From Bacillota bacterium (GTDB lineage: Bacteria; Bacillota; Clostridia; Lachnospirales; Lachnospiraceae), in contig JAEZMV010000002.1 in the NCBI GenBank assembly GCA_023414875.1, positions 197,248 through 261,247 of the forward strand: DNA of 64,000 nt, read 5' to 3'. Shown here in pieces: positions 17,852 to 26,072 of the stretch. Numbering within the stretch: position 1 is the stretch's first letter; each line of letters starts with the position of its first letter. Made by a program: the position numbers and the translations under genes. Below the pieces are notes generated by a model. The model was not told the origin of the DNA, made no database searches, and was given only the letters and a program-made list of their open reading frames with translations.

Positions 17852-18595
17852 TTATACCTCTATGGCTACAATCTTATCAATAAGAAGAAATGCACCAAGA
17901 TAGCATATGAGAAAGATTGTCATAATTATTATTCCGAATAAACTGTGATATAAGGGATTTAAAAAGCCCGGAGATGAAACAGAAAGATAGATTAGAATTA
18001 CGAGAGGTATTACTTTCATGATATTTGCTTCTAGACGTTTTGCGGTTATTAACGTTACAATTTCTCTTTTTACTTCAATCTTATCACTGATTATATTACT
18101 GGTTATCTTGATTACATGAATTAAATCACCACCGGTTCTCTTTGCTGTATTAAAAACCTCTGAGAAACTCACGATATCTTCGATTCCGGTTCTTGCACCA
18201 AAATCGCCCAGTGCTTTTTCCACTGTTATGTTCATTCGGATTTGATGGAGGATATAAGAGAATTCCTTTAATATAATTGCATCCTCCTCGTATATTCTCC
18301 CTAGATCTCTGTGCGCTTCTTCAAATGCATTCTCAGCCGAATACCCAGCTTCCAAGGCTGCCGATAAGGCTACAATTCCATCTTTAAATTCCAGATTTAA
18401 TTTCCAGTCCCGGTCTTTCCTCAGGAATTTTGACTTTCTTTTACGGTAAAAATAGACGAGAGGAGCTAAAATAAGAATGCCCAGAATACTACGATAAAAC
18501 AAGATGCCCAGGATAGAAATCACAAACATCCCCTGAAGAACAGTAATCACATTTTCCTTAGTCGTAAAGTGATAGGTATTATAATCATTCGGCAC
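17852..18595 (-). CDS. tadB: TadB-like pilus platform protein
   Basis: This 247-aa protein carries a T2SSF/TadB domain (about 65-185): DGIVALSAALEAGYSAENAFEEA and a conserved TGIEDIVSFSEVFNTAKRTGGD. Hydrophobic helices flank it at about 15-45 and 190-240. TadB and TadC form the inner-membrane platform that the CpaF ATPase drives. The start is GTG at 18595 with AAGGAAGGAG before it. It is shorter than proteobacterial TadB because the N-terminal part is reduced. Confidence 0.87.
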   Translation of the reverse strand: MPNDYNTYHFTTKENVITVLQGMFVISILGILFYRSILGILILAPLVYFYRKRKSKFLRKDRDWKLNLEFKDGIVALSAALEAGYSAENAFEEAHRDLGRIYEEDAIILKEFSYILHQIRMNITVEKALGDFGARTGIEDIVSFSEVFNTAKRTGGDLIHVIKITSNIISDKIEVKREIVTLITAKRLEANIMKVIPLVILIYLSVSSPGFLNPLYHSLFGIIIMTIFLICYLGAFLLIDKIVAIEV

Positions 18596-18648
18596 AGAAT
18601 ACTCCTTCCTTGCTTTGTTAATTTCGTAATAGCATTACTTTCGCTTAA

Positions 18649-19863
18649 TTAGATAATTAATCCGGCCCTCTTTAGTTTTTCTTTGCTATGAAGTTCATTC
18701 TTCTGAATAAATTTTCCCTTCACCCGGCCATTCTCCTCCCCTGTTTCTTCAAACTCGAACAGAGTGTTCAGCATAATCTCTCCCTCTTTGCAATCTAATA
18801 CTTCCGCTATCTCCAGTAGTCGGCGCGATCGATCCCTCAACCTTCCTAAATGAACGATAATATCAATTGCGGACGCAATCTGCTTCCGTACTGCCAACAA
18901 AGGGATGGATGCCCCCAATAAAACCAGGGATTCTAGTCGGCTTAGCATATCTGCCGGTGAATTCGCATGACCGGTTGATAAGGAGCCATCGTGCCCGGTA
19001 TTCAGTGCCTGTAGCATATCGATTGCCGCTGCGTCCCTTACTTCTCCAACGATGATCCGATCAGGTCGCATGCGAAGGGAAGTTTTAATGAGATCCCTTA
19101 TGGTGATTTCATTACTTCCCTCCGAATTAGCGTTACGTACCTCCAACCGGACAAGATTTGCGATATTACGTATCTGAAGTTCAGCAGAATCCTCGATTGT
19201 AATTATTCTTTCGTTGGAGGGGATAAAATTAGATAAAACATTAAGAAATGTGGTTTTCCCGGAACCGGTACCTCCACTTATAAAGATGTTATAACCTGCT
19301 ATTACCAGCTTATTTAAGTAACTGGCTACCTCTGTAGATATTGACTCAAGTTCAATCAATCTTTCCATAGTGATTGGCTTATCTGGAAATTTTCTTATAG
19401 TAATTACCGGGCCTTCCATTGCTATCGGAGAAAGTACAATATTTACTCTGGAACCATCCGACAATCTGGAATCCACAATAGGGCAGGCTTCATTAATCAT
19501 TCGATTGGAATGTGATACAATCTGTTGAACCACATCCTCTAGCTTTTGAACAGAATCAAAGCTTTTTTCACTAGGGTATATTCTTCCATTCTTTTCTATA
19601 AAGATATTACCGGGACCATTTACCATGATCTCTGTTATCGAAGAATCTTCTATTAATTCCTGAAGAATATCCAATCTGCGGATGGAGTTAAAAATGTCTC
19701 TACGAAGCTTGCATTTTTCCCGTACGCTAATGTATTCCTCTTTACTGGAGCTTATTAAAATGCGATCTATTGTACTTAGTAATTCGTCATCGGTAACTTC
19801 CCTGCTAAGGTCGATGTCTTCTAGCACCTTGTGCTGTATGATTTCCTTCCACTGATGGTCCAT
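18649..19863 (-). CDS. cpaF: CpaF/TadA secretion ATPase
   Basis: This 404-aa type II/IV secretion ATPase powers Flp pilus assembly. Walker A GGTGSGKTT lies at residues 197-205. The Asp box (ITIEDSAELQI), the His box region (GHDGSLSTGHANSP) and EVRDAAAIDMLQALNTG follow, all diagnostic of CpaF/TadA. The N-terminal domain is shorter than some CpaF proteins. CGGAGG precedes the ATG, and it sits 14 bases after the tadZ-like gene. Confidence 0.95.
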   Translation of the reverse strand: MDHQWKEIIQHKVLEDIDLSREVTDDELLSTIDRILISSSKEEYISVREKCKLRRDIFNSIRRLDILQELIEDSSITEIMVNGPGNIFIEKNGRIYPSEKSFDSVQKLEDVVQQIVSHSNRMINEACPIVDSRLSDGSRVNIVLSPIAMEGPVITIRKFPDKPITMERLIELESISTEVASYLNKLVIAGYNIFISGGTGSGKTTFLNVLSNFIPSNERIITIEDSAELQIRNIANLVRLEVRNANSEGSNEITIRDLIKTSLRMRPDRIIVGEVRDAAAIDMLQALNTGHDGSLSTGHANSPADMLSRLESLVLLGASIPLLAVRKQIASAIDIIVHLGRLRDRSRRLLEIAEVLDCKEGEIMLNTLFEFEETGEENGRVKGKFIQKNELHSKEKLKRAGLII

Positions 19864-19877
19864 TTTTTCCTCCGTGA

Positions 19878-20873
19878 TTACCCGTTAAGATATTGCTGCG
19901 CACAAAGCCAGGAATCGCTGTGGGTCAAATCGTTATAGGATACCGGTATGGGTTCCGAGGGATTATCGTTCCTAAGAGTAATGTATTGGTATTTATCACT
20001 ACCGATTGGTGTACCAATACGCCTCATCTGCCGTCCCCACTCCTTTAGCACTTCCGTTTCATAAGCACTTCCCGTTGAAGCAACTAGTATGGTATCGCTT
20101 AAGTTCATTAACTCTATCATGGCTTCCGTGTAACATCCGATACAAAATATAACCGTCTGATAGTCTGAATGAAGCTTAAGCTCTTGTATCCATTTCTGGA
20201 TATCCTCTTTATTCAACGCTAATATATCCAAACCGTGAGTTATTCCGGCTAAATAAGATAAATTTCCGTTACCGGATAACAATGATTTCATTTTCGTGAT
20301 AATATTTGAGTTCTCTTTCAGATAATAAATAAACTCCATTAAGGAATAACTTGAATCATTCAAAGGAAAAAGATATGGGACAGGAAGTAAGTCCAATAAG
20401 ACCAGAAGAACTTTCTTCTGTTGGGAAAGTAAGGCACTGAGTGACCATACAAATGACATTTTCTCGTTACCCGATACAGGTAGAAAGACTGACATGATTT
20501 TAACTTGATTTGAACTGATGATAGTTTTGGATTTATCTTCTTTTTTATTAAAATCAATAAGTATTTCATTTATTAAATCACTGGCTGATTGATATTTGAA
20601 GATAGTACAAGATTCAGACAATCCATACCCTGCTTCCGGCTCTTTTGTTAGGCGATAGACCTGCTTGATCTTCTGAAGGAAGGGTTCGTCTAAAGACAGC
20701 TCCTCTCCAAGTATCAGAATATCGATATAATGGAATTGCAGATATTCCTCCAGACTAGCGACCTCAGTAAACACCGCTACCTCAAAGTGGAGATTATTCT
20801 TCTTTTTGAAATATTCCATAAAGCGTGTTGCATAAAAAACGTCAGAATCGTAGAGGGCAAATATTTTTTCCAC
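19878..20873 (-). CDS. TadZ/CpaE-like protein with degenerate P-loop, first gene of the Tad operon
   Basis: This 331-aa protein is positioned like TadZ/CpaE, the polar localisation ATPase of Tad systems. The N-terminal 100 residues look like an atypical receiver domain (LYDSDVFYATRFMEYF, then IDILILGEELSL). A ParA/MinD-like fold seems to follow at about 120, but the Walker A is degenerate, reading LPVSGNEKMSFVWSLSALL. The start is GTG at 20873 with AGGAGG 9 bases before it. The assignment rests on gene order plus a weak sequence pattern. Confidence 0.75.
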   Translation of the reverse strand: MEKIFALYDSDVFYATRFMEYFKKKNNLHFEVAVFTEVASLEEYLQFHYIDILILGEELSLDEPFLQKIKQVYRLTKEPEAGYGLSESCTIFKYQSASDLINEILIDFNKKEDKSKTIISSNQVKIMSVFLPVSGNEKMSFVWSLSALLSQQKKVLLVLLDLLPVPYLFPLNDSSYSLMEFIYYLKENSNIITKMKSLLSGNGNLSYLAGITHGLDILALNKEDIQKWIQELKLHSDYQTVIFCIGCYTEAMIELMNLSDTILVASTGSAYETEVLKEWGRQMRRIGTPIGSDKYQYITLRNDNPSEPIPVSYNDLTHSDSWLCAQQYLNG

Positions 20874-21025
20874 TTTGGAATCCTCCTGATATTGTATAAG
20901 CAGCTTGGGGAAAGTTAGTTATACCGAATTCATGGTACTCATTTGATTTTCTCGTAGTATACGAGTAATAAGATAATAAGATAGTATTTCCTTAATCATG
21001 CACAGGAATTTTTTAACATGTCAAT

Positions 21026-21054
21026 ATATTACAATATATGACGATGTTTGTCAA
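21026..21054 (-). promoter_or_regulatory. Sigma-A promoter of the Tad operon with overlapping palindrome
   Basis: On the minus strand TTGACA (21054-21049) and TAATAT (21031-21026) are 17 bases apart, about 150 bases upstream of the tadZ-like GTG. A perfect inverted repeat, ATATATT-GT-AATATAT, overlaps the -10 region and could be an operator. The rest of the 20874-21214 gap shows no gene. Confidence 0.65.
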
Positions 21055-21214
21055 TCGGGTTATTAAAGATTTTTTAAGTTTGGTATATTTATACAATATA
21101 TAGATGATAATTTATTAAATTCCACTAAATCCATGACCCGAAGGTACATGATAAGTTCTGCCTCCTAAACAAAAAATACCGGCGCTTTCGTAGCGAGTAC
21201 CGATATACTTCTGA

Positions 21215-22063
21215 TTATGATAAATTCTGCTTTTTATATTCTTTTGGGGACATACCCCAGGTTTTTTTAAATAATCTGCTAAAGTAAAGCGGATTCTCAT
21301 AGCCTGACAACCTTGCGACCTCAGATATTTGAAACAGTGAGTTTACTAATAAATCCTTTGCCTTCGTCATTCGAATATTAATGATGTACTGCCTTGGAGA
21401 TATTCCTACATATTGAGTAAACGTGTCGATAAACCTGTAATAATTAAGTCCGTGATCCTTCGTAAACTGCTTAATCGTAAAGTCTTCTTCCGGTAACCTG
21501 TTAAAGGTCTGAATTGCATCCTCCACTTCCCTCTTATAGCTTACCATTATGTTCTTTTCCCTAATCCGATTTCTGCCCATCTGCAGCATAAGCTGCTGCA
21601 TCAACAGCTTTAGGCGGTCCTCACAAAATGGCGGCTTTAACTGCAATTCCTGAATAATTTCAGAAAAAAGCTCTATATAACTATTATGTACTCCCACATT
21701 ATATATTTTATCTTCTCCCCAACCCATTCTGCTAAAGAATTCATTATTTCCCTTACAGGAGAAATGCACCCAATAGATATCCGGATGCTCATTTAGATTA
21801 TAATAATAGTATTGTGGATCTCCGGGATGATAAAAGACGCAATTCCCTTTCTCCAATACCTGCTGTTTACCGTCTATCTGGAATCTTGCTTGTCCATCAG
21901 CAATATAAATCAGTTGGTAATTATCCGACCCCTGAGACCGTTCCGTCTGGAAATTTTCCAGATGAATTAAACGATACCTCCCACTGCAATGAACGAAGAA
22001 ATCCTCTTCTGATACTGACTTTTCATCAGACTGCCAATCATAACGACCTACAACTGTTAACAT
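21215..22063 (-). CDS. AraC family transcriptional regulator
   Basis: This 282-aa regulator has an N-terminal cupin-like sensing domain (about 20-165, with a HPGDPQYYYY turn) and a C-terminal double helix-turn-helix. It ends with SGYENPLYFSRLFKKTWGMSP, the canonical AraC signature. Such regulators often control sugar uptake or breakdown genes, but none is adjacent, so the target is unknown. GAGAGG precedes the ATG at 22063. The leader is duplicated upstream (see the repeat at 22061-22257). Confidence 0.93.
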   Translation of the reverse strand: MLTVVGRYDWQSDEKSVSEEDFFVHCSGRYRLIHLENFQTERSQGSDNYQLIYIADGQARFQIDGKQQVLEKGNCVFYHPGDPQYYYYNLNEHPDIYWVHFSCKGNNEFFSRMGWGEDKIYNVGVHNSYIELFSEIIQELQLKPPFCEDRLKLLMQQLMLQMGRNRIREKNIMVSYKREVEDAIQTFNRLPEEDFTIKQFTKDHGLNYYRFIDTFTQYVGISPRQYIINIRMTKAKDLLVNSLFQISEVARLSGYENPLYFSRLFKKTWGMSPKEYKKQNLS

Positions 22064-22257
22064 ACTTACCTCTCTTGCTGCATCTTTGATGCAGCTCTAT
22101 ATACTGGAAGAACAAGGTGTGAGTGCCATTGCACGAATATCACAGTTCTTCCTAAGCGAATTTTCTAATTCGCTTTGTGAATTTTCTAATTCGCTTTGTG
22201 AATTTTGCCCTTTAATTCATACTTACCTCTCATGCTACATCTTTGATGCAGCTCAAT
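22061..22257. repeat. 40-bp direct repeat and 21-bp tandem repeat in the araC-type leader
   Basis: Copies 22061-22100 and 22218-22257 match at 37 of 40 positions; the first covers the regulator's start and ribosome binding site. Between them a 21-bp unit (22158-22178, 22179-22199) is repeated in tandem with a partial third copy. In the upstream copy the equivalent ATG (22220) opens only the two-codon frame ATG-AAT-TAA. The rest of 22258-22446 has no gene. Confidence 0.85.
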
Positions 22258-22446
22258 CATAAATTATGAAAGCTTTGTGCATATAAAGATATAATAACCT
22301 AAGTAAATTATACATATCCTTTGTTCTATTTTGGTATTAAAAACAATTTTATACTTATAAAAGAGAATATCATGTTTCAACCAAGATTACAATTACCACC
22401 ATAATAAATGAAGACGCCGAGACCACCCTTCACTAAGGCTGTGGCT

Positions 22447-22722
22447 CTACTTCCCAAAAGAATAATATACCGCCAGCCCATAAAGCAATAGGAAACCCGG
22501 AAGGCCGAGTAATCCATTTGCCAAGACGGATACTCCGTTGACACCTACATTGACATGGTACCCTTTGCTACTTAAGATCAAATCAAGAAGGTAGATTCCT
22601 ACCGTCCCGATGCTGGCACGCAAACCGAAGTCAACAATTAGATCAGGTCTGCGCCGAATCACACAAGTCACGATGAAAATAATACATGCAATGATTACTC
22701 CGATAAAAATTATGCTATCCAT
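22447..22722 (-). CDS. bofA: Pro-sigma-K processing inhibitor BofA family protein
   Basis: This 91-aa membrane protein ends with GVNGVSVLANGLLGLPGFLLLYGL, the BofA family signature. In Bacillus, BofA holds the SpoIVFB protease inactive in the outer forespore membrane and so times sigma-K activation. I chose the ATG at 22722, which has AGGAGGG before it, rather than an ATG nine codons upstream. The divergent neighbour is the yaaL-like gene. Its presence suggests an endospore former. Confidence 0.9.
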   Translation of the reverse strand: MDSIIFIGVIIACIIFIVTCVIRRRPDLIVDFGLRASIGTVGIYLLDLILSSKGYHVNVGVNGVSVLANGLLGLPGFLLLYGLAVYYSFGK

Positions 22723-22856
22723 TCTACCCTCCTGAATTATTTGATACAACCTATTATATTTATATACGGATTAAACCAATTTATGTTAATTAATAGAATA
22801 ATAGGAAAATAATTTGACTATACTATATATAAAAATAAAGTAAGGTTGGTGAAACG

Positions 22857-23078
22857 ATGGGTTTATTCGCGAAAAAGAGACCCCCGAAAGATAATTATCT
22901 GATTAGCGAAATAAATAAGACAAAGATAGCTATGGAGGCAGCTTATTCGAATTTTCAGAATGTAGTCGATCCGGATTTAATTGATAGTTGTATTTATGAG
23001 TTAAATGCGGTACAAAACAGATATAAATTTCTTTTGAAGATGGCGAAAGCTGCTGACACTAATTATGTTAAGGTATAA
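22857..23078 (+). CDS. DUF2508 (YaaL-like) protein
   Basis: This 73-aa soluble protein has the pattern of DUF2508 (B. subtilis YaaL): a charged N-terminus and an amphipathic helical body ending ELNAVQNRYKFLLKMAKA. In Bacillus it lies beside bofA in the recR-yaaL-bofA order; here it is divergent from bofA and recR is not in view. The function is unknown. A GGTTGG-type site precedes the ATG. Confidence 0.75.
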   Translation: MGLFAKKRPPKDNYLISEINKTKIAMEAAYSNFQNVVDPDLIDSCIYELNAVQNRYKFLLKMAKAADTNYVKV

Positions 23079-23151
23079 TAGTATTACACGAACTCACCAT
23101 TCTCCGAATATAGCATTTTATCAATAAGGAAGGAAAATACTTACGAAAATA

Positions 23152-23222
23152 GGCTGTCCCAAACCTTTGTGTATATTTATCGGAATCACCGATGTATACA
23201 CGTTAATTGATTTGGGACAGCC
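23152..23222. terminator. Long bidirectional hairpin after the yaaL-like gene
   Basis: Outer arms GGCTGTCCCAAA (23152-23163) and TTTGGGACAGCC (23211-23222) are perfect; an inner stem pairs TGTATA with TATACA and CGG with CCG. No long T-run follows directly, so a factor-assisted terminator or another structured element is possible. Confidence 0.6.
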
Positions 23223-23370
23223 CACTTTTATCTTCTGTTTCCAATTTTCTTATGTATTTATTCGTCCAGTCTCATAAACTATGTTTAGCAATTCCTACGT
23301 ACATTAAATTCCTTTGTATTCACAGAGCTTTCGTAATTTAATTTCCTTCGTATTTTAATATTTAGTTATA

Positions 23371-23650
23371 TATCTTATGTTCTTCAAAAACTCTTTTTTC
23401 TTCAAAGATACTTCTGTTCTTTAAAGATACTTCTGTACTATTCTTCAAAGAATTATTTGTACTGTTCCTCAAAGATTCTTCTGTACTGTTATTCGTGATT
23501 CTTCTGTACTTTATTGAATTTTTGTTCTTTAGGACTCTTCTGCTTTTTAGGACTCTTTCGTTCTTTAGGACTCTTCTGCTTTTTAGGACTCTTTCGTTTT
23601 TTAGACTTTTTCTGTTATCTAAAAATTCTTCTTTTTTCTAAAAAGTTCTT
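23371..23650. repeat. Degenerate 18-19 bp T-rich tandem array downstream of fliS
   Basis: Two blocks are visible. About 23380-23515 has units like TTCTTTAAAGATACTTCTGTACT. About 23525-23605 has an 18-bp unit, TTAGGACTCTTCTGCTTT, alternating with TTAGGACTCTTTCGTTCT. The array occupies much of the 23223-23808 gap, which otherwise holds no gene. Confidence 0.85.
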
Positions 23651-23808
23651 TTGAAATCTTCAGTCTTTTAGGGTTTCTTTTTAATTCCGCCGCTCTTTTG
23701 TTCTTTCAGATTTCTTACGTTCCTTAAAATCCATAGTAATTTAGTGCGTTCCTGTTAAGCATTGTTCTACTTATACCCTCTTGCACTTCTCTTATGTAAA
23801 TGGCTTAT

Positions 23809-24288
23809 TTATGCAATAAACCCGCGGTTCCTATTGCTAGGATCGATGTAAGTCTCATTCAGTATGCCCTTACCGTAGGTTAAGCCCGCATAGAGCTGTT
23901 GCGTGTTGCGCATCATCGGACCACTGTTATCCATCTTGCTAACTCCTTCAAAACCAATCAGCAGCTTATGAAGCACTGATTCAGCGCTGTCCAGAGAAAC
24001 CGGGTTTTTCTTGATGATCGCTGTAATAATTCTTTTATTGATATATAGATACAGCCTGATTAAATCTAATGAGATTGCATATTTATAATCTAGTGCTGTT
24101 ATCAATTCATTTACATACTTCTGAGCCCTTTTTAGCTCCTTGTCATATAAAGCACCATCACCGTTTGTATATGCTTCCTTCGCTTCAGCGATTTGGGCCA
24201 GTATCATTTCATATAATATAACGATGAGTTCACTTTTTGAAGCCTGTGTTACTCTTGTTGCATACACTTGAATTGCTTCCTTTTTCAT
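23809..24288 (-). CDS. fliS: Flagellin chaperone FliS-like protein
   Basis: This 159-aa helical protein resembles FliS: the N-terminus carries a short segment before the helices, then SELIVILYEMILAQIAEAKEAY and ELITALDYKYAISLDLIRLYLYINKRIITA. FliS binds the flagellin C-terminus in the cytoplasm and delivers it to the export gate. It lies directly after flagellin, which supports the role. It is about 30 residues longer than usual FliS, with a C-terminal tail. The chosen ATG (24288) has GGAGG five bases before it. Confidence 0.8.
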   Translation of the reverse strand: MKKEAIQVYATRVTQASKSELIVILYEMILAQIAEAKEAYTNGDGALYDKELKRAQKYVNELITALDYKYAISLDLIRLYLYINKRIITAIIKKNPVSLDSAESVLHKLLIGFEGVSKMDNSGPMMRNTQQLYAGLTYGKGILNETYIDPSNRNRGFIA

Positions 24289-24334
24289 GCCAACCTCCAT
24301 TTAGAACCATTGGTTATATCAGACGGGTTTCTTA

Positions 24335-25948
24335 TTATTGCTGCAATAAGCTTAAGATGGTCTGCGGTCTCTGGTTCGCCTGAGCAAGCATGGCGGTGCC
24401 AGCCTGAGAAAGTACATTCTTCTGTGTGTATTCTGCCATTTCCTCAGCCATATCCACGTCTTCGATACGGGATAAGGATTCTGTCATGTTCTCTGACGTT
24501 ACATCCAGATTAGAGATGGAGTGTTCCAGACGGTTCTGGTAAGCACCCAACTTGGAACGAATTGCAGATACTGTATTAATTGCGGTGTCAAGTAAACCGA
24601 TTGCTTCCTGTGCTCCATCTGCGGTACCGATATTAACTTTATCTATACCAAGGGTTGCCGGGGTAACCTTTGGTATTCTAACTGACATAATCTGTCCTTC
24701 ATTTGCACCAATTTGTAGATCCATTGGACCTGCATCAAGAACAGACACTGTGATTTCTACATCACCCGGATTAACCGGCGCACCGATAGGATTATCGATA
24801 GCTCCATCACCATCAGCATCAATACCGTTAACACCAATCTTGAAATCTTCAAAGGTAGACTCAACCGTTCCCGGTTGTACTTCAAATACCATCTTGAAAT
24901 CGTTACGGTCAGATACAGTTATTTTATTTCCGCTAACGGATACGGTAGCGGTATTCTCAAACAAAGAGTCAGGGTCAGCAGCGTTAAGTGTAAGTGTAGC
25001 TTTTGCATCATACCCTTGCGCTCTGGCTCCATTGATCGTCAATCCGAGCAAGTCACAAAGCTCAGGGCTGTCACAATATATGCTAAGTCTTTCCTGCGAA
25101 CCGTATTCTCTGGATACAAACACCAAGGTATCCCCTTCCGTCAGCTGTTTGCTCTCATATCCTGCCATATCTAGATTAGTCGTGGTTGAAGGTTGGGTGG
25201 GAGGTGTAGCGGTAAGATCTGCTGTATCTACAGCAAATACATTCACATCAACATTATCACAGGCATCTCTGATCTTTTCGAAAACCTGATCAACCGTATC
25301 ACCTGCTTTAATTACAACAGATTCTCCATTAATATTAATCGAACCGGCTTCATCTTCTGTAATGATTCGTTCCTTCGGGTCTGCTGTGCCTCCAAAATCA
25401 GTATCTAAGCCTACGATAACTGCCTGTCTTGCATCCTGTACAATATTAATACCATAATCACCAACTGAAACGGTATCCGACAAGGATATCAGGTTAACTC
25501 TATTATCACTGGAATAGGATTTACGATCAATATTGCCATCTAAAAGTGTCATCGTATTAAATTCAGTTGTTTCAGAGATTCTTGTAATTTCCTCATTTAA
25601 CTGGTCAATTTCCGATTGAATTGCGATACGATCGTCTGTGGTATAGGTCCCGTTCGCAGACTGTACCGCAAGCTCTCTCATTCTTTGGAGCATGGCTTCT
25701 ACTTCAACCAATGCACCTTCTGCTGTCTGTATAACGGAAATACCATCAGAAGCATTTCTATTTGCCTGATCCAAACCTGAAATCTGTGTTCTCATTTTTT
25801 CTGAAATTGCTAAGCCCGCTGAATCATCAGCCGCGCTGTTGATACGAAAGCCTGAGGATAATTTCTCCAAGCTCGAGTCTAAACGATTGTTTGTTCTGGA
25901 TAATTGGTTATTAGCTTTTAAAGCCGAAATATTATGGTTGATTCTCAT
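24335..25948 (-). CDS. hag: Flagellin
   Basis: This 537-aa flagellin has the conserved D0/D1 ends: MRINHNISALKANNQL and SGFRINSAADDSAGLAISEKM at the start, and DVDMAEEMAEYTQKNVLSQAGTAMLAQANQ with a LLQQ-type end at the C-terminus. The middle (about 150-430) is a variable surface-exposed D2/D3 region, making it larger than the roughly 300-aa minimal flagellins. It is exported through the flagellar apparatus and polymerises as the filament. It lies in order with an upstream FliK-like gene and downstream fliS. Confidence 0.97.
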   Translation of the reverse strand: MRINHNISALKANNQLSRTNNRLDSSLEKLSSGFRINSAADDSAGLAISEKMRTQISGLDQANRNASDGISVIQTAEGALVEVEAMLQRMRELAVQSANGTYTTDDRIAIQSEIDQLNEEITRISETTEFNTMTLLDGNIDRKSYSSDNRVNLISLSDTVSVGDYGINIVQDARQAVIVGLDTDFGGTADPKERIITEDEAGSININGESVVIKAGDTVDQVFEKIRDACDNVDVNVFAVDTADLTATPPTQPSTTTNLDMAGYESKQLTEGDTLVFVSREYGSQERLSIYCDSPELCDLLGLTINGARAQGYDAKATLTLNAADPDSLFENTATVSVSGNKITVSDRNDFKMVFEVQPGTVESTFEDFKIGVNGIDADGDGAIDNPIGAPVNPGDVEITVSVLDAGPMDLQIGANEGQIMSVRIPKVTPATLGIDKVNIGTADGAQEAIGLLDTAINTVSAIRSKLGAYQNRLEHSISNLDVTSENMTESLSRIEDVDMAEEMAEYTQKNVLSQAGTAMLAQANQRPQTILSLLQQ

Positions 25949-26072
25949 TAAGTATCACCTAATCCCTTTCTGTTCCGGCAGCCATCCCCCTCCGTGTTGT
26001 GATGGTTCGCACGATTTTCATATTATTTATGCCTATATTCAGCAACCTCCATGTAGCTGAATTACTTCTGAA

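Noticed and set aside
23152..23222. Insertion sequence end because of the 12-bp inverted arms
   Set aside because: The whole element is 71 bases with an inner stem and sits right after a gene, so a terminator-like hairpin is simpler; no transposase or target duplication seen.
24552..25289. 245-codon frame opposite flagellin
   Set aside because: Antisense shadow of a confidently identified flagellin; composition follows the reverse of that gene and there is no ribosome site.
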